64,000 nt of DNA from Xylophilus ampelinus (GTDB lineage Bacteria > Pseudomonadota > Gammaproteobacteria > Burkholderiales > Burkholderiaceae_C): NCBI RefSeq assembly GCF_901875635.1, contig NZ_CABFMN010000074.1, forward strand, positions 25,755 to 89,754. The letters are read 5' to 3'. The notes under the pieces were generated by a model. It searched no databases, was not told where the DNA came from, and saw only the letters and a list, made by a program, of their open reading frames with translations. The translations under genes were made by a program, and so were the position numbers. Shown here one piece after another: positions 10,564 to 18,244 of this stretch (its first letter is position 1; each line of letters begins with the position of its first letter).

Positions 10564-11226
10564 ATGCAAAACGACGACACCCGTACGCTGAACACAGGCG
10601 ATGACGACGGCAAGGCCGCCGTGGCCGAGCCGGCGGCTGCGCCCGTGCGCAAGCGTCCCAAGCCGGGCGAGCGTCGGGTCCAGATCCTCCAGGCGCTGGC
10701 CGCGATGCTGGAACAGCCAGGCGCGGAACGTGTGACGACCGCTGCGCTGGCGGCCCGGCTCGACGTCAGCGAGGCGGCCCTGTATCGCCACTTTGCGAGC
10801 AAGGCCCAGATGTTCGAGGGGCTGATCGACTTCATCGAGCAGAGCGTCTTCAGCCTCATCCACCAGATCACCGAGCGCGACGAACCGGGGCGCGAGCAGG
10901 CATCGCGCATCGTTGCCATGCTGGTGCAGTTCGCCGAAAAGAACCCGGGCATGACCCGCGTGATGGTGGGCGATGCGCTGGTGTTCGAGAACGAGCGCCT
11001 GCAGCAGCGCATGAACCTGTTCTTCGACAAGTTCGAGGCGGCGCTGCGCCAGGCCCTGCGCGGCGTGGCGTCGCAGGAAGGCTCGGCCACGCCGACCGTC
11101 GATGCCCAGGTGCGTGCCGCCACGCTCACCGCCTTCGTCGTGGGCCACCTGCAGCGCTTCGCGCGCTCGGGATTCAAGCGCCTGCCCTCGGAGCACCTCG
11201 AGGCCGGCATCGCCCTCATGCTCTGA
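10564..11226 (+). CDS. slmA: Nucleoid occlusion factor, TetR-fold DNA-binding protein
   Basis: A 220-residue TetR-family protein. After a low-complexity N-terminal tail, the helix-turn-helix region is VTTAALAARLDVSEAALYRHFASKAQMFEGLIDFIE at about 60-95, and the downstream segment NPGMTRVMVGDALVFENERLQ is characteristic of SlmA. SlmA binds specific chromosomal sites and blocks FtsZ assembly over the nucleoid. ATG 10564 is preferred; an upstream GTG at 10501 would add an unlikely leader that spans the candidate operator. It follows argB in gene order apart from the inverted galE. The functional name rests on similarity recalled from the family, not on experiment in this organism. Confidence 0.85.
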   Translation: MQNDDTRTLNTGDDDGKAAVAEPAAAPVRKRPKPGERRVQILQALAAMLEQPGAERVTTAALAARLDVSEAALYRHFASKAQMFEGLIDFIEQSVFSLIHQITERDEPGREQASRIVAMLVQFAEKNPGMTRVMVGDALVFENERLQQRMNLFFDKFEAALRQALRGVASQEGSATPTVDAQVRAATLTAFVVGHLQRFARSGFKRLPSEHLEAGIALML

Positions 11227-11247
11227 GCCGTTGCACGGTACGCTCTG

Positions 11248-11300
11248 CTCTCATTTTCATAGCTGTAGGCGCCCGAAGGGCGGGCGCTGTGGCCACTTTT
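11248..11300 (+). repeat. Dispersed repeat copy (TTTTCATAGCTG ... GCGCCCG block)
   Basis: The segment reads CATTTTCATAGCTGTAGGCG followed by a CCCGAAGGGCGGG hairpin and GCGCTG. It matches the 5' half of the repeat at 29967-30030 and diverges after the GCGCTG. It lies between the convergent slmA and dehydrogenase genes. Confidence 0.6.
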
Positions 11301-11374
11301 CTCTCTGAGATCGTCGAGCCGGCCTCGCCGCTGTTCGGCCGTGCGGGTGCTGGAAGCCGATTCGGCCTTGGAAA

Positions 11375-12520
11375 TCAGCTGCCGACCGCGACGCCCACCT
11401 TGGCACCGGCAGCCACGATCTCGGCCCAGGTGGCGTCGTCCAGCCAGATGCCCTCGCGCTCGCGCGCCGCGCGCGCCCGACGCTCGGGCTCGCCGGCGAT
11501 CAGCACGCCCTCGGCATCGGCGCCCGGCGGGCTCTGCTTCAACCAGTCGACAAACGCCGTCGCTTCGGCCTCGAAGCTCGCCTGCGTGCCGAGTTTGGCC
11601 GGATCGATCAGCACCGTGAGCATGCCGTTGTAGACCGAGCGTGCGGTGTCCGCCGGCCGGTGCCAGGTGCCGCCTCCGGTCAGCGCGCCGCCGAGGAGTT
11701 CGCAGGCCACCGCCATGCCGTAGCCCTTGTGTTCGCCGAAGGTCATCAGCGCGCCGAAGAGGCCGTTGGACTGCGGCACCACGACCACGCCGGGGTCGGT
11801 GGTCGGGCGGCCATGCTCGTCGATCAGCGTCCCTTCGGGCACGTGCTCGCCCTTGTTGTGGGCCACGCGCATCTTTCCTTGCGCGACACGGCTGGTTGCG
11901 AAATCGAGGATGAAATGCTCGCCCCCATGCGCCCCCACTGCGTGTGGGTCGCTGCCCCCCGCGGGGGCTGCCCCGCCTTGGGGCAGCCCGGGGGCGGGGC
12001 GGCTCCGCCCCGGCAGCGGCACGCCGATGCAGCAGGGATTCGTGCCGAAGCGCCCGTCGCCGCCGCCCCAGGGCGCGACCACGGGCCGCGAGAGCACGTT
12101 CACGAAATGCAGCGACACCAGGCCCTGTGCCACGGCCATCTCGGCGAAGTGCCCGATGCGCCCCAGGTGGTGCGCGTGGGCCAGCGTGAAGATGCAACTG
12201 CCGGTTTCTTTCGCGCGGGCAATGCCCCGTTCCATCGCCTGGACGCCGACGATCTGGCCGTAGCCACGTTGCCCGTCCATCGCCATCAGCGAGCCGGCGT
12301 CGAGGTTCACCCTCATGGCGGCGTTGGGCACCAGCCCACCTTCGGCCACCGCGTCGACATAGCGCGGCACCATGCCCACGCCGTGCGAATCGTGGCCGCT
12401 CAGGTTGGCCATCACGAGGTTGTCGGCCACCTGTGCGGCTTCGGCCGGCGTGCTGCCGGCTGCTATCAAAATATGAGCTACTTGCGCGCGAAGGACGGGC
12501 GCTGCGAGGGTTTTTGGCAT
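11375..12520 (-). CDS. Ldh/malate-dehydrogenase-family oxidoreductase with a repeat-derived insertion
   Basis: A 381-residue member of the Ldh2/MdlD-type NAD(P)-dependent 2-hydroxyacid dehydrogenases. Family motifs are LSGHDSHGVGMVPRY near residue 40, AHAHHLGRIGHFAEMA with the catalytic histidine near 116, RFGTNPCCIGVPLP near 157 and SVYNGMLTVLIDPAKL near the C-terminus. Residues 172-199 (RSRPAPGLPQGGAAPAGG and onward) do not fit the family and are encoded by a GC-rich palindromic repeat inserted in frame at 11924-12007. The first 20 residues are encoded by a second repeat type. It lies downstream of the UxaA-type gene on the same strand and probably oxidises a hydroxyacid in the same pathway. 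Whether the insertion leaves the enzyme active is unknown. Confidence 0.82.
   Translation of the reverse strand: MPKTLAAPVLRAQVAHILIAAGSTPAEAAQVADNLVMANLSGHDSHGVGMVPRYVDAVAEGGLVPNAAMRVNLDAGSLMAMDGQRGYGQIVGVQAMERGIARAKETGSCIFTLAHAHHLGRIGHFAEMAVAQGLVSLHFVNVLSRPVVAPWGGGDGRFGTNPCCIGVPLPGRSRPAPGLPQGGAAPAGGSDPHAVGAHGGEHFILDFATSRVAQGKMRVAHNKGEHVPEGTLIDEHGRPTTDPGVVVVPQSNGLFGALMTFGEHKGYGMAVACELLGGALTGGGTWHRPADTARSVYNGMLTVLIDPAKLGTQASFEAEATAFVDWLKQSPPGADAEGVLIAGEPERRARAAREREGIWLDDATWAEIVAAGAKVGVAVGS
11924..12007 (-). repeat. GC-rich palindromic repeat inserted in frame in the dehydrogenase gene
   Basis: About 84 bases made of nested GC palindromes (CTGCCCCCCGCGGGGG, CTGCCCCGCCTTGGGGCAG, GGGGCGG next to CCGCCCC). 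They interrupt a conserved stretch that should run from IGVPLPG directly to GEHFILDF. The length is a multiple of three, so the reading frame is kept. The element resembles GC-rich palindromes common in intergenic DNA of this family. Confidence 0.75.
12462..12513 (-). repeat. Dispersed repeat copy that encodes the N-terminus of the dehydrogenase
   Basis: Read on the minus strand, this segment contains GCAGCGCCCGTCC, GCGCAAGTAGCTCA and TATTTTGATAGCAGCC. These are the blocks of the AGCTAT/GCGCCCGT repeat in reverse order. It supplies codons for about the first 20 residues of the dehydrogenase protein. Confidence 0.6.
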
Positions 12521-12544
12521 AGGTCGTTGTCGATCTTGAATACG

Positions 12545-12660
12545 GACATCGGAACGCGAAGGGCGCGAAGATTTCGCGAAGGACGCAAAAGGCAGAGATG
12601 TTTTCAGTGGTCTTTTTCGCGACCTTCGCGCAACTTTCGCGCCCTTCGCGTACGGCTGTC
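12545..12660. repeat. Palindromic element between the UxaA-type gene and the dehydrogenase gene
   Basis: A perfect 16-bp inverted repeat ACGCGAAGGGCGCGAA occurs at 12554-12569 and 12636-12651. Inner arms (CGCGAAGGACGCAAAA facing TTTTCGCGACCTTCGCG) and outer arms (GGACA facing TGTCC) also pair imperfectly. It can form a long cruciform or transcript hairpin between two genes read in the same direction and may reduce read-through. Confidence 0.7.
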
Positions 12661-12671
12661 CGGCTTCGATT

Positions 12672-14198
12672 TCACATCACCGCGCCCACCTGCCACGGCA
12701 CGAACTCGTTCTGCCCGTAGCCGTGCTGCTCGCTCTTGCTGCGCTGGCCCGACGCCGTGGCGAGCACCAGCTCGAAGATGCGCTGGCCCATGTCCTGGAT
12801 CGAGGCGGTGCCGTCGACGATCTCGCCGCAGTTGATGTCCATGTCCTCTTCCTGCCGCTTCCACAGCGCCGAATTGGTCGCCAGCTTGAGCGAGGGCGAG
12901 GGCGCACAGCCATACGCCGAGCCGCGGCCGGTGGTGAAGCAGATCAGGTTGGCGCCGCCCGCCACCTGGCCCGTGGCGCTCACCGGGTCGTAGCCCGGCG
13001 TGTCCATGTAGACGAAGCCGTGCGCCGTCACCGGCTCGGCGTATTCGTACACCGCCTCCAGGTTGCTCGTGCCGCCCTTGGCGACGGCGCCCAGCGACTT
13101 CTCGAGGATGGTGGTCAGCCCGCCCGCCTTGTTGCCCGGCGAGGGGTTGTTGTTCATCTCGCCCTGGTTGACGGCGGTGTAGTTCTCCCACCAGTGGATG
13201 CGCTCGACCAGCTTGTCGCCCACCTCGCGCCGCACCGCGCGGCGGGTGAGCAAATGCTCGGCGCCGTAGACCTCGGGCGTCTCGCTCAGGATGGCCGTGC
13301 CGCCGTGCGCGACGAGCAGGTCGACCGCCGCGCCCAGCGCCGGGTTGGCACTGATCCCCGAATACCCGTCGGAGCCGCCGCACTGCAGGCCGATCGTGAT
13401 ATGTGCCGCGCTGCAGGGCTCGCGCACCGCCGCGTTGGCGCGTGGCAGCATCTCCTCGATCAGCGCGATGCCTTTCTCAACCGTCTTGCGCGTGCCGCCC
13501 GTGTCCTGGATGTTGAAGGTGCGGAAGTTCTCACCCTCGGCAAGATGGCCCGTGGCCAGCCAGGCGTTGATCTGGTTGGCCTCGCAGCCCAGGCCCACCA
13601 CCAGCACACCGGCAAAGTTGGCGTGCGTGGCGTAGCCCGTCAGCGTGCGTTCGAGGATCTTCATGCCCAGCCCCTGCGCGTCCATGCCGCAGCCGGTGCC
13701 ATGGGTGAGCGCGACCACGCCGTCCACGTTCGGGTAAGCCGCCAGCGCCGTCGGGTTCGTCCGGCGCGAGAAGTGGTCGGCGATGGCGCGCGCCGCCGTG
13801 GCCGAACAGTTCACGCTGGTCAGCACGCCGATGTAGTTGCGCGTCGCGACCCGGCCGTCGGCGCGCTTGATGCCCATGAAGGAGGCCTCGCGCCGCGCGG
13901 GCACCGGCTTCACGTCGGCACCGAAGGCGTAGTCGCGGGCGAAGTCGCCCTTGTCGGGCCCCATGTCGAGGTTGTGCGTGTGGACGTGCTCGCCGGCCGC
14001 GATGGGCCGGCTCGCGAAGCCGATGATCTGGTTGTACCGGCGCACGGGCTCGCCGGTGGCGATGGCACGCACCGCGACCTTGTGGCCCGCGGGGATCAAG
14101 CCCCGCACGGGGACGTTCTCGACGGTGGTGCCGCCGACGAGCTGGCTGCGGGCGATCAGCACGTCGTCGGCCGGATGCAGACGGATGAAGGGGGTCAT
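12672..14198 (-). CDS. UxaA/altronate-dehydratase family hydrolase
   Basis: A 508-residue protein of the UxaA/GarD family, iron-dependent dehydratases that turn sugar acids such as altronate or galactarate into 2-keto-3-deoxy acids. The N-terminal SAF-like part (HPADDVLIARSQLVGG) is followed by the large catalytic part with RADGRVATRNYIGVLTSVNC, THGTGCGMDAQG, LGCEANQIN, QCGGSDGYSGISANPALG and GGLTTILEKSLGAVAKGG. The ATG at 14198 gives MTPFIRLHPADDV; an upstream in-frame ATG at 14279 would add 27 unlikely residues. It is near a TRAP transporter and a dehydrogenase, so a sugar-acid substrate is likely, but which one cannot be told. Confidence 0.88.
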   Translation of the reverse strand: MTPFIRLHPADDVLIARSQLVGGTTVENVPVRGLIPAGHKVAVRAIATGEPVRRYNQIIGFASRPIAAGEHVHTHNLDMGPDKGDFARDYAFGADVKPVPARREASFMGIKRADGRVATRNYIGVLTSVNCSATAARAIADHFSRRTNPTALAAYPNVDGVVALTHGTGCGMDAQGLGMKILERTLTGYATHANFAGVLVVGLGCEANQINAWLATGHLAEGENFRTFNIQDTGGTRKTVEKGIALIEEMLPRANAAVREPCSAAHITIGLQCGGSDGYSGISANPALGAAVDLLVAHGGTAILSETPEVYGAEHLLTRRAVRREVGDKLVERIHWWENYTAVNQGEMNNNPSPGNKAGGLTTILEKSLGAVAKGGTSNLEAVYEYAEPVTAHGFVYMDTPGYDPVSATGQVAGGANLICFTTGRGSAYGCAPSPSLKLATNSALWKRQEEDMDINCGEIVDGTASIQDMGQRIFELVLATASGQRSKSEQHGYGQNEFVPWQVGAVM

Positions 14199-14252
14199 GG
14201 GAGCCTCGGGAAAATGGTCGTGGGGATCGAAGGCGTCCCCGGAATGGCGCGC

Positions 14253-14284
14253 GCCGACGCCGACACGCCGCGTCGGCATCGGCG
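14253..14284. other. GC hairpin between GMC oxidoreductase and UxaA-type genes
   Basis: CGCCGACGCCGAC and GTCGGCATCGGCG pair as a 12-bp stem with one mismatch around a seven-base loop. There is no T-tract. It lies in the 112-base gap between two minus-strand genes and may modulate read-through. Confidence 0.35.
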
Positions 14285-14310
14285 TGCGTGCCCGAACGTC
14301 CCTGGCGGGC

Positions 14311-15984
14311 TCAGCCCAGGTCGAGCAGGGGCGAGAGTGCCGCCAGGAAGGCGGCCAGGCGCAGGCCCAGTGCGATCGCGCTCAGCGTCGGATTGGCGTA
14401 GCCGCCGGTCGGGAAAACCGACGCGCCAGCCACGAAGAGGTTGTCGACGCCGTGCACCTGGCAGTTGGCATCCACCACGCCCTGCTTGGGGTCGGCGTGC
14501 ATGCGCGTAGTGCCCATCGGATGGTGCGATGAGGGGATGCCGGGCGGTTTCTCCGGATCGAAGTGGTAGCGGCCGAGGCCGGCCTCCTGCGACAGGCGGC
14601 CGAACAGCTGCCGGCTGCGCACGAAGCGGTCCTGGTCCTGCGGCCGCCAGCTGAATTCGTAGCGCAGGCGGCGCTGGCCGAGGGCGTCTCGGCTGTCGCC
14701 CAGCACCACGCGGTTGTCGGGGTGGGGATACTGCTCGACCTGGTTGACCACCTCGATGTGATCCACGAAGGTGCGGCTCTTGTGGGGCACCTGAGACCAC
14801 CCGCCGCGGCCGATCGACGAGAGAACGCCTGGCTGCGCATAGAAGCGGTAGAGGTGCTGGACGATGGAGAAGGGGTCCCTCGCTATGGACGCCAGCTTGC
14901 CGCCCAGCGTGGGCGGCGGAGCGAAGCGCGACTGCCCCGTGACCAGCGAACGGAAGCTGTTGACCGCGGGCGACAGGCTCGTCGCGTCCAGCGGGAAGAG
15001 CAGGAAGCTCATGTTCAGCACATCGTGGCGGCGTATCGCCTCCGGCGTGAAACCGAGCTTGGCCATGTAGCCCACGCCGCCCGTGGCGCGCAGGTCGTAC
15101 AGACCCAGGCGGTCGTACATGGCGCGGCTGCTCGGCACGATGTGGCTCGAATGGTCCTGCGGATGGTCCATCAGGTAGCGGCCGAGCACGTCGTGCCGGT
15201 TGCCCACGCCCGCCGGGTTGCTGCCGTTGGACAGCAGCATCAGCCGTGCGTTCTCGATGGCGCCCGTCGCCAGGACGTAGCTGCGCGCCACCACGCGGAA
15301 ACGGCGGCCGTTCAGGCAGCCGACCTGCAGGGCCTTCACGTGGCTGTCGTCCTCGGAGGTCGCCAGTTCCAGCGCAGTGGTGTGCAGCAGCACCTTCACC
15401 CGGCCGGAACGCGCCAGGATGCCCTGCGACTTGCCGAAGAAGCGGTTCGACGGCCCGAACTGGAACATCGTCGTCTGCAACTCGCCGCTGACGCTGTCCA
15501 GGCAGGGCAGCTCGGGTGTCGCCTGCGAACTGCCGTCGTAGGCGAATTCGCCCAACTCGCACACCGCCTGCGCACTTTCGTACCAGGGCTTGAGCTCGTT
15601 GAGGCCCAAGGGCCAGCCGCTGTGCGGGATCTCGGGCCGCGCTTCCAGGTCGATCGCGTCGAAGGGGACGTAGCGTACGCCGATCGTCGGCCGGTCGTAG
15701 ACGATGGACCAGGCATTCGACAGGCCGCCGAACTGCCGGGTGCGGATGACATGGGGGTCGACCGCGCGGTCGCCGCCCAGTTCGGCACGGCACAGCTCGT
15801 GTTCCGCCGCGTCGTACTCGAGCCCACCACTTTCCACCACGCAGACCGTCAGGCCGCGCGCTGCCAGATCCTCCGCCATGGAGAGGCCCACGGGGCCGGA
15901 CCCGACGATGCACACGTCGGCGCTGAACGCCGTACCCGGCGGCACAGTGCGCCCGTCGGTAAACCCCGGTGGAAGTTGCTTCAC
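14311..15984 (-). CDS. GMC-family FAD-dependent oxidoreductase
   Basis: A 557-residue flavoprotein. The FAD-binding fingerprint DVCIVGSGPVGLSMAEDLAA is near residues 23-42, VVESGG follows at the end of beta strand 2, and ATGAIENARLML marks the GMC core. The C-terminal active-site region SSHHPMGTTRMHADP is near 485 and the closing FAD motif is LFVAGASVFPTGGYANPTL. Such enzymes oxidise alcohol groups of sugars or other polyols. No signal peptide is seen. It sits between the dehydratase and TRAP transporter genes, all on the minus strand, so it may carry out the first oxidation of the imported substrate. Specificity is unknown. Confidence 0.85.
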   Translation of the reverse strand: MKQLPPGFTDGRTVPPGTAFSADVCIVGSGPVGLSMAEDLAARGLTVCVVESGGLEYDAAEHELCRAELGGDRAVDPHVIRTRQFGGLSNAWSIVYDRPTIGVRYVPFDAIDLEARPEIPHSGWPLGLNELKPWYESAQAVCELGEFAYDGSSQATPELPCLDSVSGELQTTMFQFGPSNRFFGKSQGILARSGRVKVLLHTTALELATSEDDSHVKALQVGCLNGRRFRVVARSYVLATGAIENARLMLLSNGSNPAGVGNRHDVLGRYLMDHPQDHSSHIVPSSRAMYDRLGLYDLRATGGVGYMAKLGFTPEAIRRHDVLNMSFLLFPLDATSLSPAVNSFRSLVTGQSRFAPPPTLGGKLASIARDPFSIVQHLYRFYAQPGVLSSIGRGGWSQVPHKSRTFVDHIEVVNQVEQYPHPDNRVVLGDSRDALGQRRLRYEFSWRPQDQDRFVRSRQLFGRLSQEAGLGRYHFDPEKPPGIPSSHHPMGTTRMHADPKQGVVDANCQVHGVDNLFVAGASVFPTGGYANPTLSAIALGLRLAAFLAALSPLLDLG

Positions 15985-16048
15985 GATTGCGCCCCTCGAT
16001 GCGCCACCCCGCCAATCCCATGACGGCGGAATGTAAGAATTTTAGGCT

Positions 16049-16066
16049 CACATGTATCGGCATGTG
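16049..16066. promoter_or_regulatory. Inverted repeat upstream of the GMC oxidoreductase gene
   Basis: CACATG, six bases and CATGTG form a perfect inverted repeat 65 bases before the GMC start. The surrounding 16030-16080 stretch is AT-rich compared with its neighbours. A promoter or operator is plausible. Confidence 0.35.
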
Positions 16067-16114
16067 AATACTACTTTTGGAGGCGTGAGGGGGCGGCGTC
16101 AAGTCAGGTATTGG

Positions 16115-17509
16115 TCAGTAAAACATTTTCGGTACCCAGAGCACCATCTTCGGCAGGTAGGTGATGGCCACCAGGCTCAGCAGCAGCGGCACCAGCCAGG
16201 GCAGGATGGCCATCGTCGTGCGCTCGAAGCTCAGTCCCGCCACGCGCGCCAGTACGAAGAGCACCATACCCATCGGTGGATGCAGCAGGCCGATCATGAG
16301 GTTCAGCACCATCACCAGTCCGAAGTGGATCGGGTCCACGCCCAACTGCGTGGCGATGGGCAACAGGATGGGCACCAGGATCGTGATCGCGGCCGTGGGC
16401 TCCAGGAAGCAGCCGACGAAGAGCATCAGCAGGTTGGCCAGCAGCAGGAAGACCCAGGCCTCCTTGGTGAAGCCCAGCACCCAGGCGGCGATGTCGGTGG
16501 TCACGCCGGTGGCGGTGAGCATCCAGCCGAAGATGGAGGCCGCAGCGACGATGAAGAGCACCGTGCTGGTGGTCTCGATGGTGTCGAGGCAGACCTTGAT
16601 GAACATCTTCCACGACAGCGTGCGGTACCACGCGAAGCCGAGGATCATGGCCCATGCGCAGGCGGCAATCGCGCCCTCGGTGGGCGTGAACAGGCCGGTC
16701 GTCATGCCGCCGATGAGCAGCACCGGCGTCATGATTGGCAGCAGCGCCTCGAAGCGGAAGATCCTGTCGAGCACGAAGAGCGAGGCCAGCCCGACGAAGA
16801 CCGACAGCTGCGCGGGCGCACCCAGCTTGTCGACCACCACCCACAGCAGCAGGGGCCAGCCGACCACCACGGCCAGTTCCATCAGCGCCTTGAACAGGCG
16901 CGTGCGCGAGAACTTGATGTCCGCGCCCCACTTGTTCTTGTGGGCATAGTAGGCCACCGTCAGCATCATCAGGATCGCCATGAGCGCGCCGGGCAGGATG
17001 CCGGCGAGAAAGAGCGCGCCCACCGAGACGTTGGCCATCATTCCGTAGATCACGAAGGGCAGGCTCGGCGGGATGATCGGGCCCAGCGTGGCCGATGCAG
17101 CCGTCACGCCGACGGCGAACTCGGTCGAGTAGCCATGCTCCTTCATCGCCTTGATCTCGATGGTGCCCAGGCCGGCCGCGTCGGCAATGGCCGTGCCGCT
17201 CATCCCAGCGAAGATGACCGAGCCAAGCACGTTCACGTGCCCCAGCCCGCCCTTGAGCCAGCCCACCAGCGCCAGCGCGAAGTTGTAGATGCGCGTGGTG
17301 ATGCCGGCGTTGTTCATCAGGTTGCCGGCGAGGATGAAGAAGGGCACGGCCAGCAGCGGAAAGCTGTCGATACCGCTCACCATGCGGTGGATGACGACGA
17401 AGGGCGGCAGGTTGCCGCTGATCAGGATGTAGACCAGCGAGGCGCCGGCCATGGCGATGGCCACGGGCACGCCCGCGCCCATGAAAACGAGGAAGATGAT
17501 CTTCAGCAT
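16115..17509 (-). CDS. dctM: TRAP transporter large permease, DctM type
   Basis: A 464-residue, very hydrophobic protein with about a dozen membrane segments, the full length of DctM subunits. Characteristic stretches are FFILAGNLMNNAGITTRIYN, SVIFAGMSGTAIADAAGLG, GVTAASATLGPIIPPSLPFV and the C-terminal LMIGLLHPPMGMVLFVLARV. It forms the sodium-coupled channel for a solute delivered by the periplasmic receptor DctP. It begins 19 bases after the small subunit gene. The unusually long tail after the last membrane segment ends VLWVPKMFY. Confidence 0.93.
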   Translation of the reverse strand: MLKIIFLVFMGAGVPVAIAMAGASLVYILISGNLPPFVVIHRMVSGIDSFPLLAVPFFILAGNLMNNAGITTRIYNFALALVGWLKGGLGHVNVLGSVIFAGMSGTAIADAAGLGTIEIKAMKEHGYSTEFAVGVTAASATLGPIIPPSLPFVIYGMMANVSVGALFLAGILPGALMAILMMLTVAYYAHKNKWGADIKFSRTRLFKALMELAVVVGWPLLLWVVVDKLGAPAQLSVFVGLASLFVLDRIFRFEALLPIMTPVLLIGGMTTGLFTPTEGAIAACAWAMILGFAWYRTLSWKMFIKVCLDTIETTSTVLFIVAAASIFGWMLTATGVTTDIAAWVLGFTKEAWVFLLLANLLMLFVGCFLEPTAAITILVPILLPIATQLGVDPIHFGLVMVLNLMIGLLHPPMGMVLFVLARVAGLSFERTTMAILPWLVPLLLSLVAITYLPKMVLWVPKMFY

Positions 17510-17528
17510 GGGGTGTCCGGTAGGAGGA

Positions 17529-18086
17529 TCAACGGTCGTCGAGCGTCGACTCGGGCTTCTCGAGCACGCTGTAGCCGCGCCGCCAGTGGATGCGCGCCAC
17601 CTGGATCGAGCGCCAGCACATGGCCGCGAAGCCGAAGAGGCACATGGCGTAGACGATGTTCATCGGCGCATCGACGATCGTCATGCGCGTCTGGTTGCCG
17701 ATCTTGAGCATCATCTGCACCGTCATCACCACCGCGGCCGCGAAGAAGGCGATGCGCAGGACGTCGACGATGCGCGACATCCAGCGTCCCATCGCGGCCG
17801 GCATGTAGCGGTAGAAGAAGTCGACCTGGATCGCGAGGTTCTTCGACACCCCGATCGCCGCGCCGATGAACACCACACCGATCAGCATGTAGCGCGCCAC
17901 CTCCTCGGTCCAGGCGGCCGAGTCGTTCATCACATAGCGCGTGACGAACTGGTAGAACACCGTCAGTCCGAGCAGCCAGAACAGCGCCAGCGCGATCCAC
18001 CCCTCGGTGATCGTGCCCGACAGGTCGACCACCTCGTCTTCCGCATTGAAGTTGCCTTCGTCGTCGATGATCTTTTCATCGCTCAT
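17529..18086 (-). CDS. dctQ: TRAP transporter small permease, DctQ type
   Basis: A 185-residue protein with four membrane segments and an acidic cytoplasmic N-terminus (MSDEKIIDDEGNFNAEDEVV). The DctQ signature FVTRYVMNDSAAWTEEVARY is near residue 53, followed by IGVVFIGAAIGVSKNLAIQV. It pairs with the DctM subunit encoded just downstream. The ATG at 18086 follows GGAGACACACACCC on the minus strand. A run of hairpins lies between it and the dctP gene upstream. Confidence 0.9.
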   Translation of the reverse strand: MSDEKIIDDEGNFNAEDEVVDLSGTITEGWIALALFWLLGLTVFYQFVTRYVMNDSAAWTEEVARYMLIGVVFIGAAIGVSKNLAIQVDFFYRYMPAAMGRWMSRIVDVLRIAFFAAAVVMTVQMMLKIGNQTRMTIVDAPMNIVYAMCLFGFAAMCWRSIQVARIHWRRGYSVLEKPESTLDDR

Positions 18087-18149
18087 GGGTGTGTGTCTCC
18101 TTGTTTGGCGGAAATGCCCCGGTCGTTGAAGACGGCGGGGCTTGTTCGC

Positions 18150-18240
18150 GTGCACCCGCGGAACCGGCTTTGCCGGGCCGGCGGGTGCGCCCCCTGGGGG
18201 GTATCGGACGGCCACACGGAGTGAGGCCGTCCAAACGGGG
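18150..18240. repeat. Cluster of three hairpins between dctP and dctQ
   Basis: Three successive palindromes occur: GCACCCGC/GCGGGTGC with inner CCGGC-TTT-GCCGG (18152-18188), CCCCCTGGGGG (about 18190-18200) and GGACGGCC/GGCCGTCC (18206-18232). The composition fits a GC-rich dispersed repeat. Between a receptor gene and its permease genes it could lower permease expression by attenuation or stabilise the dctP message. Confidence 0.65.
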
Positions 18241-18244
18241 GGAG

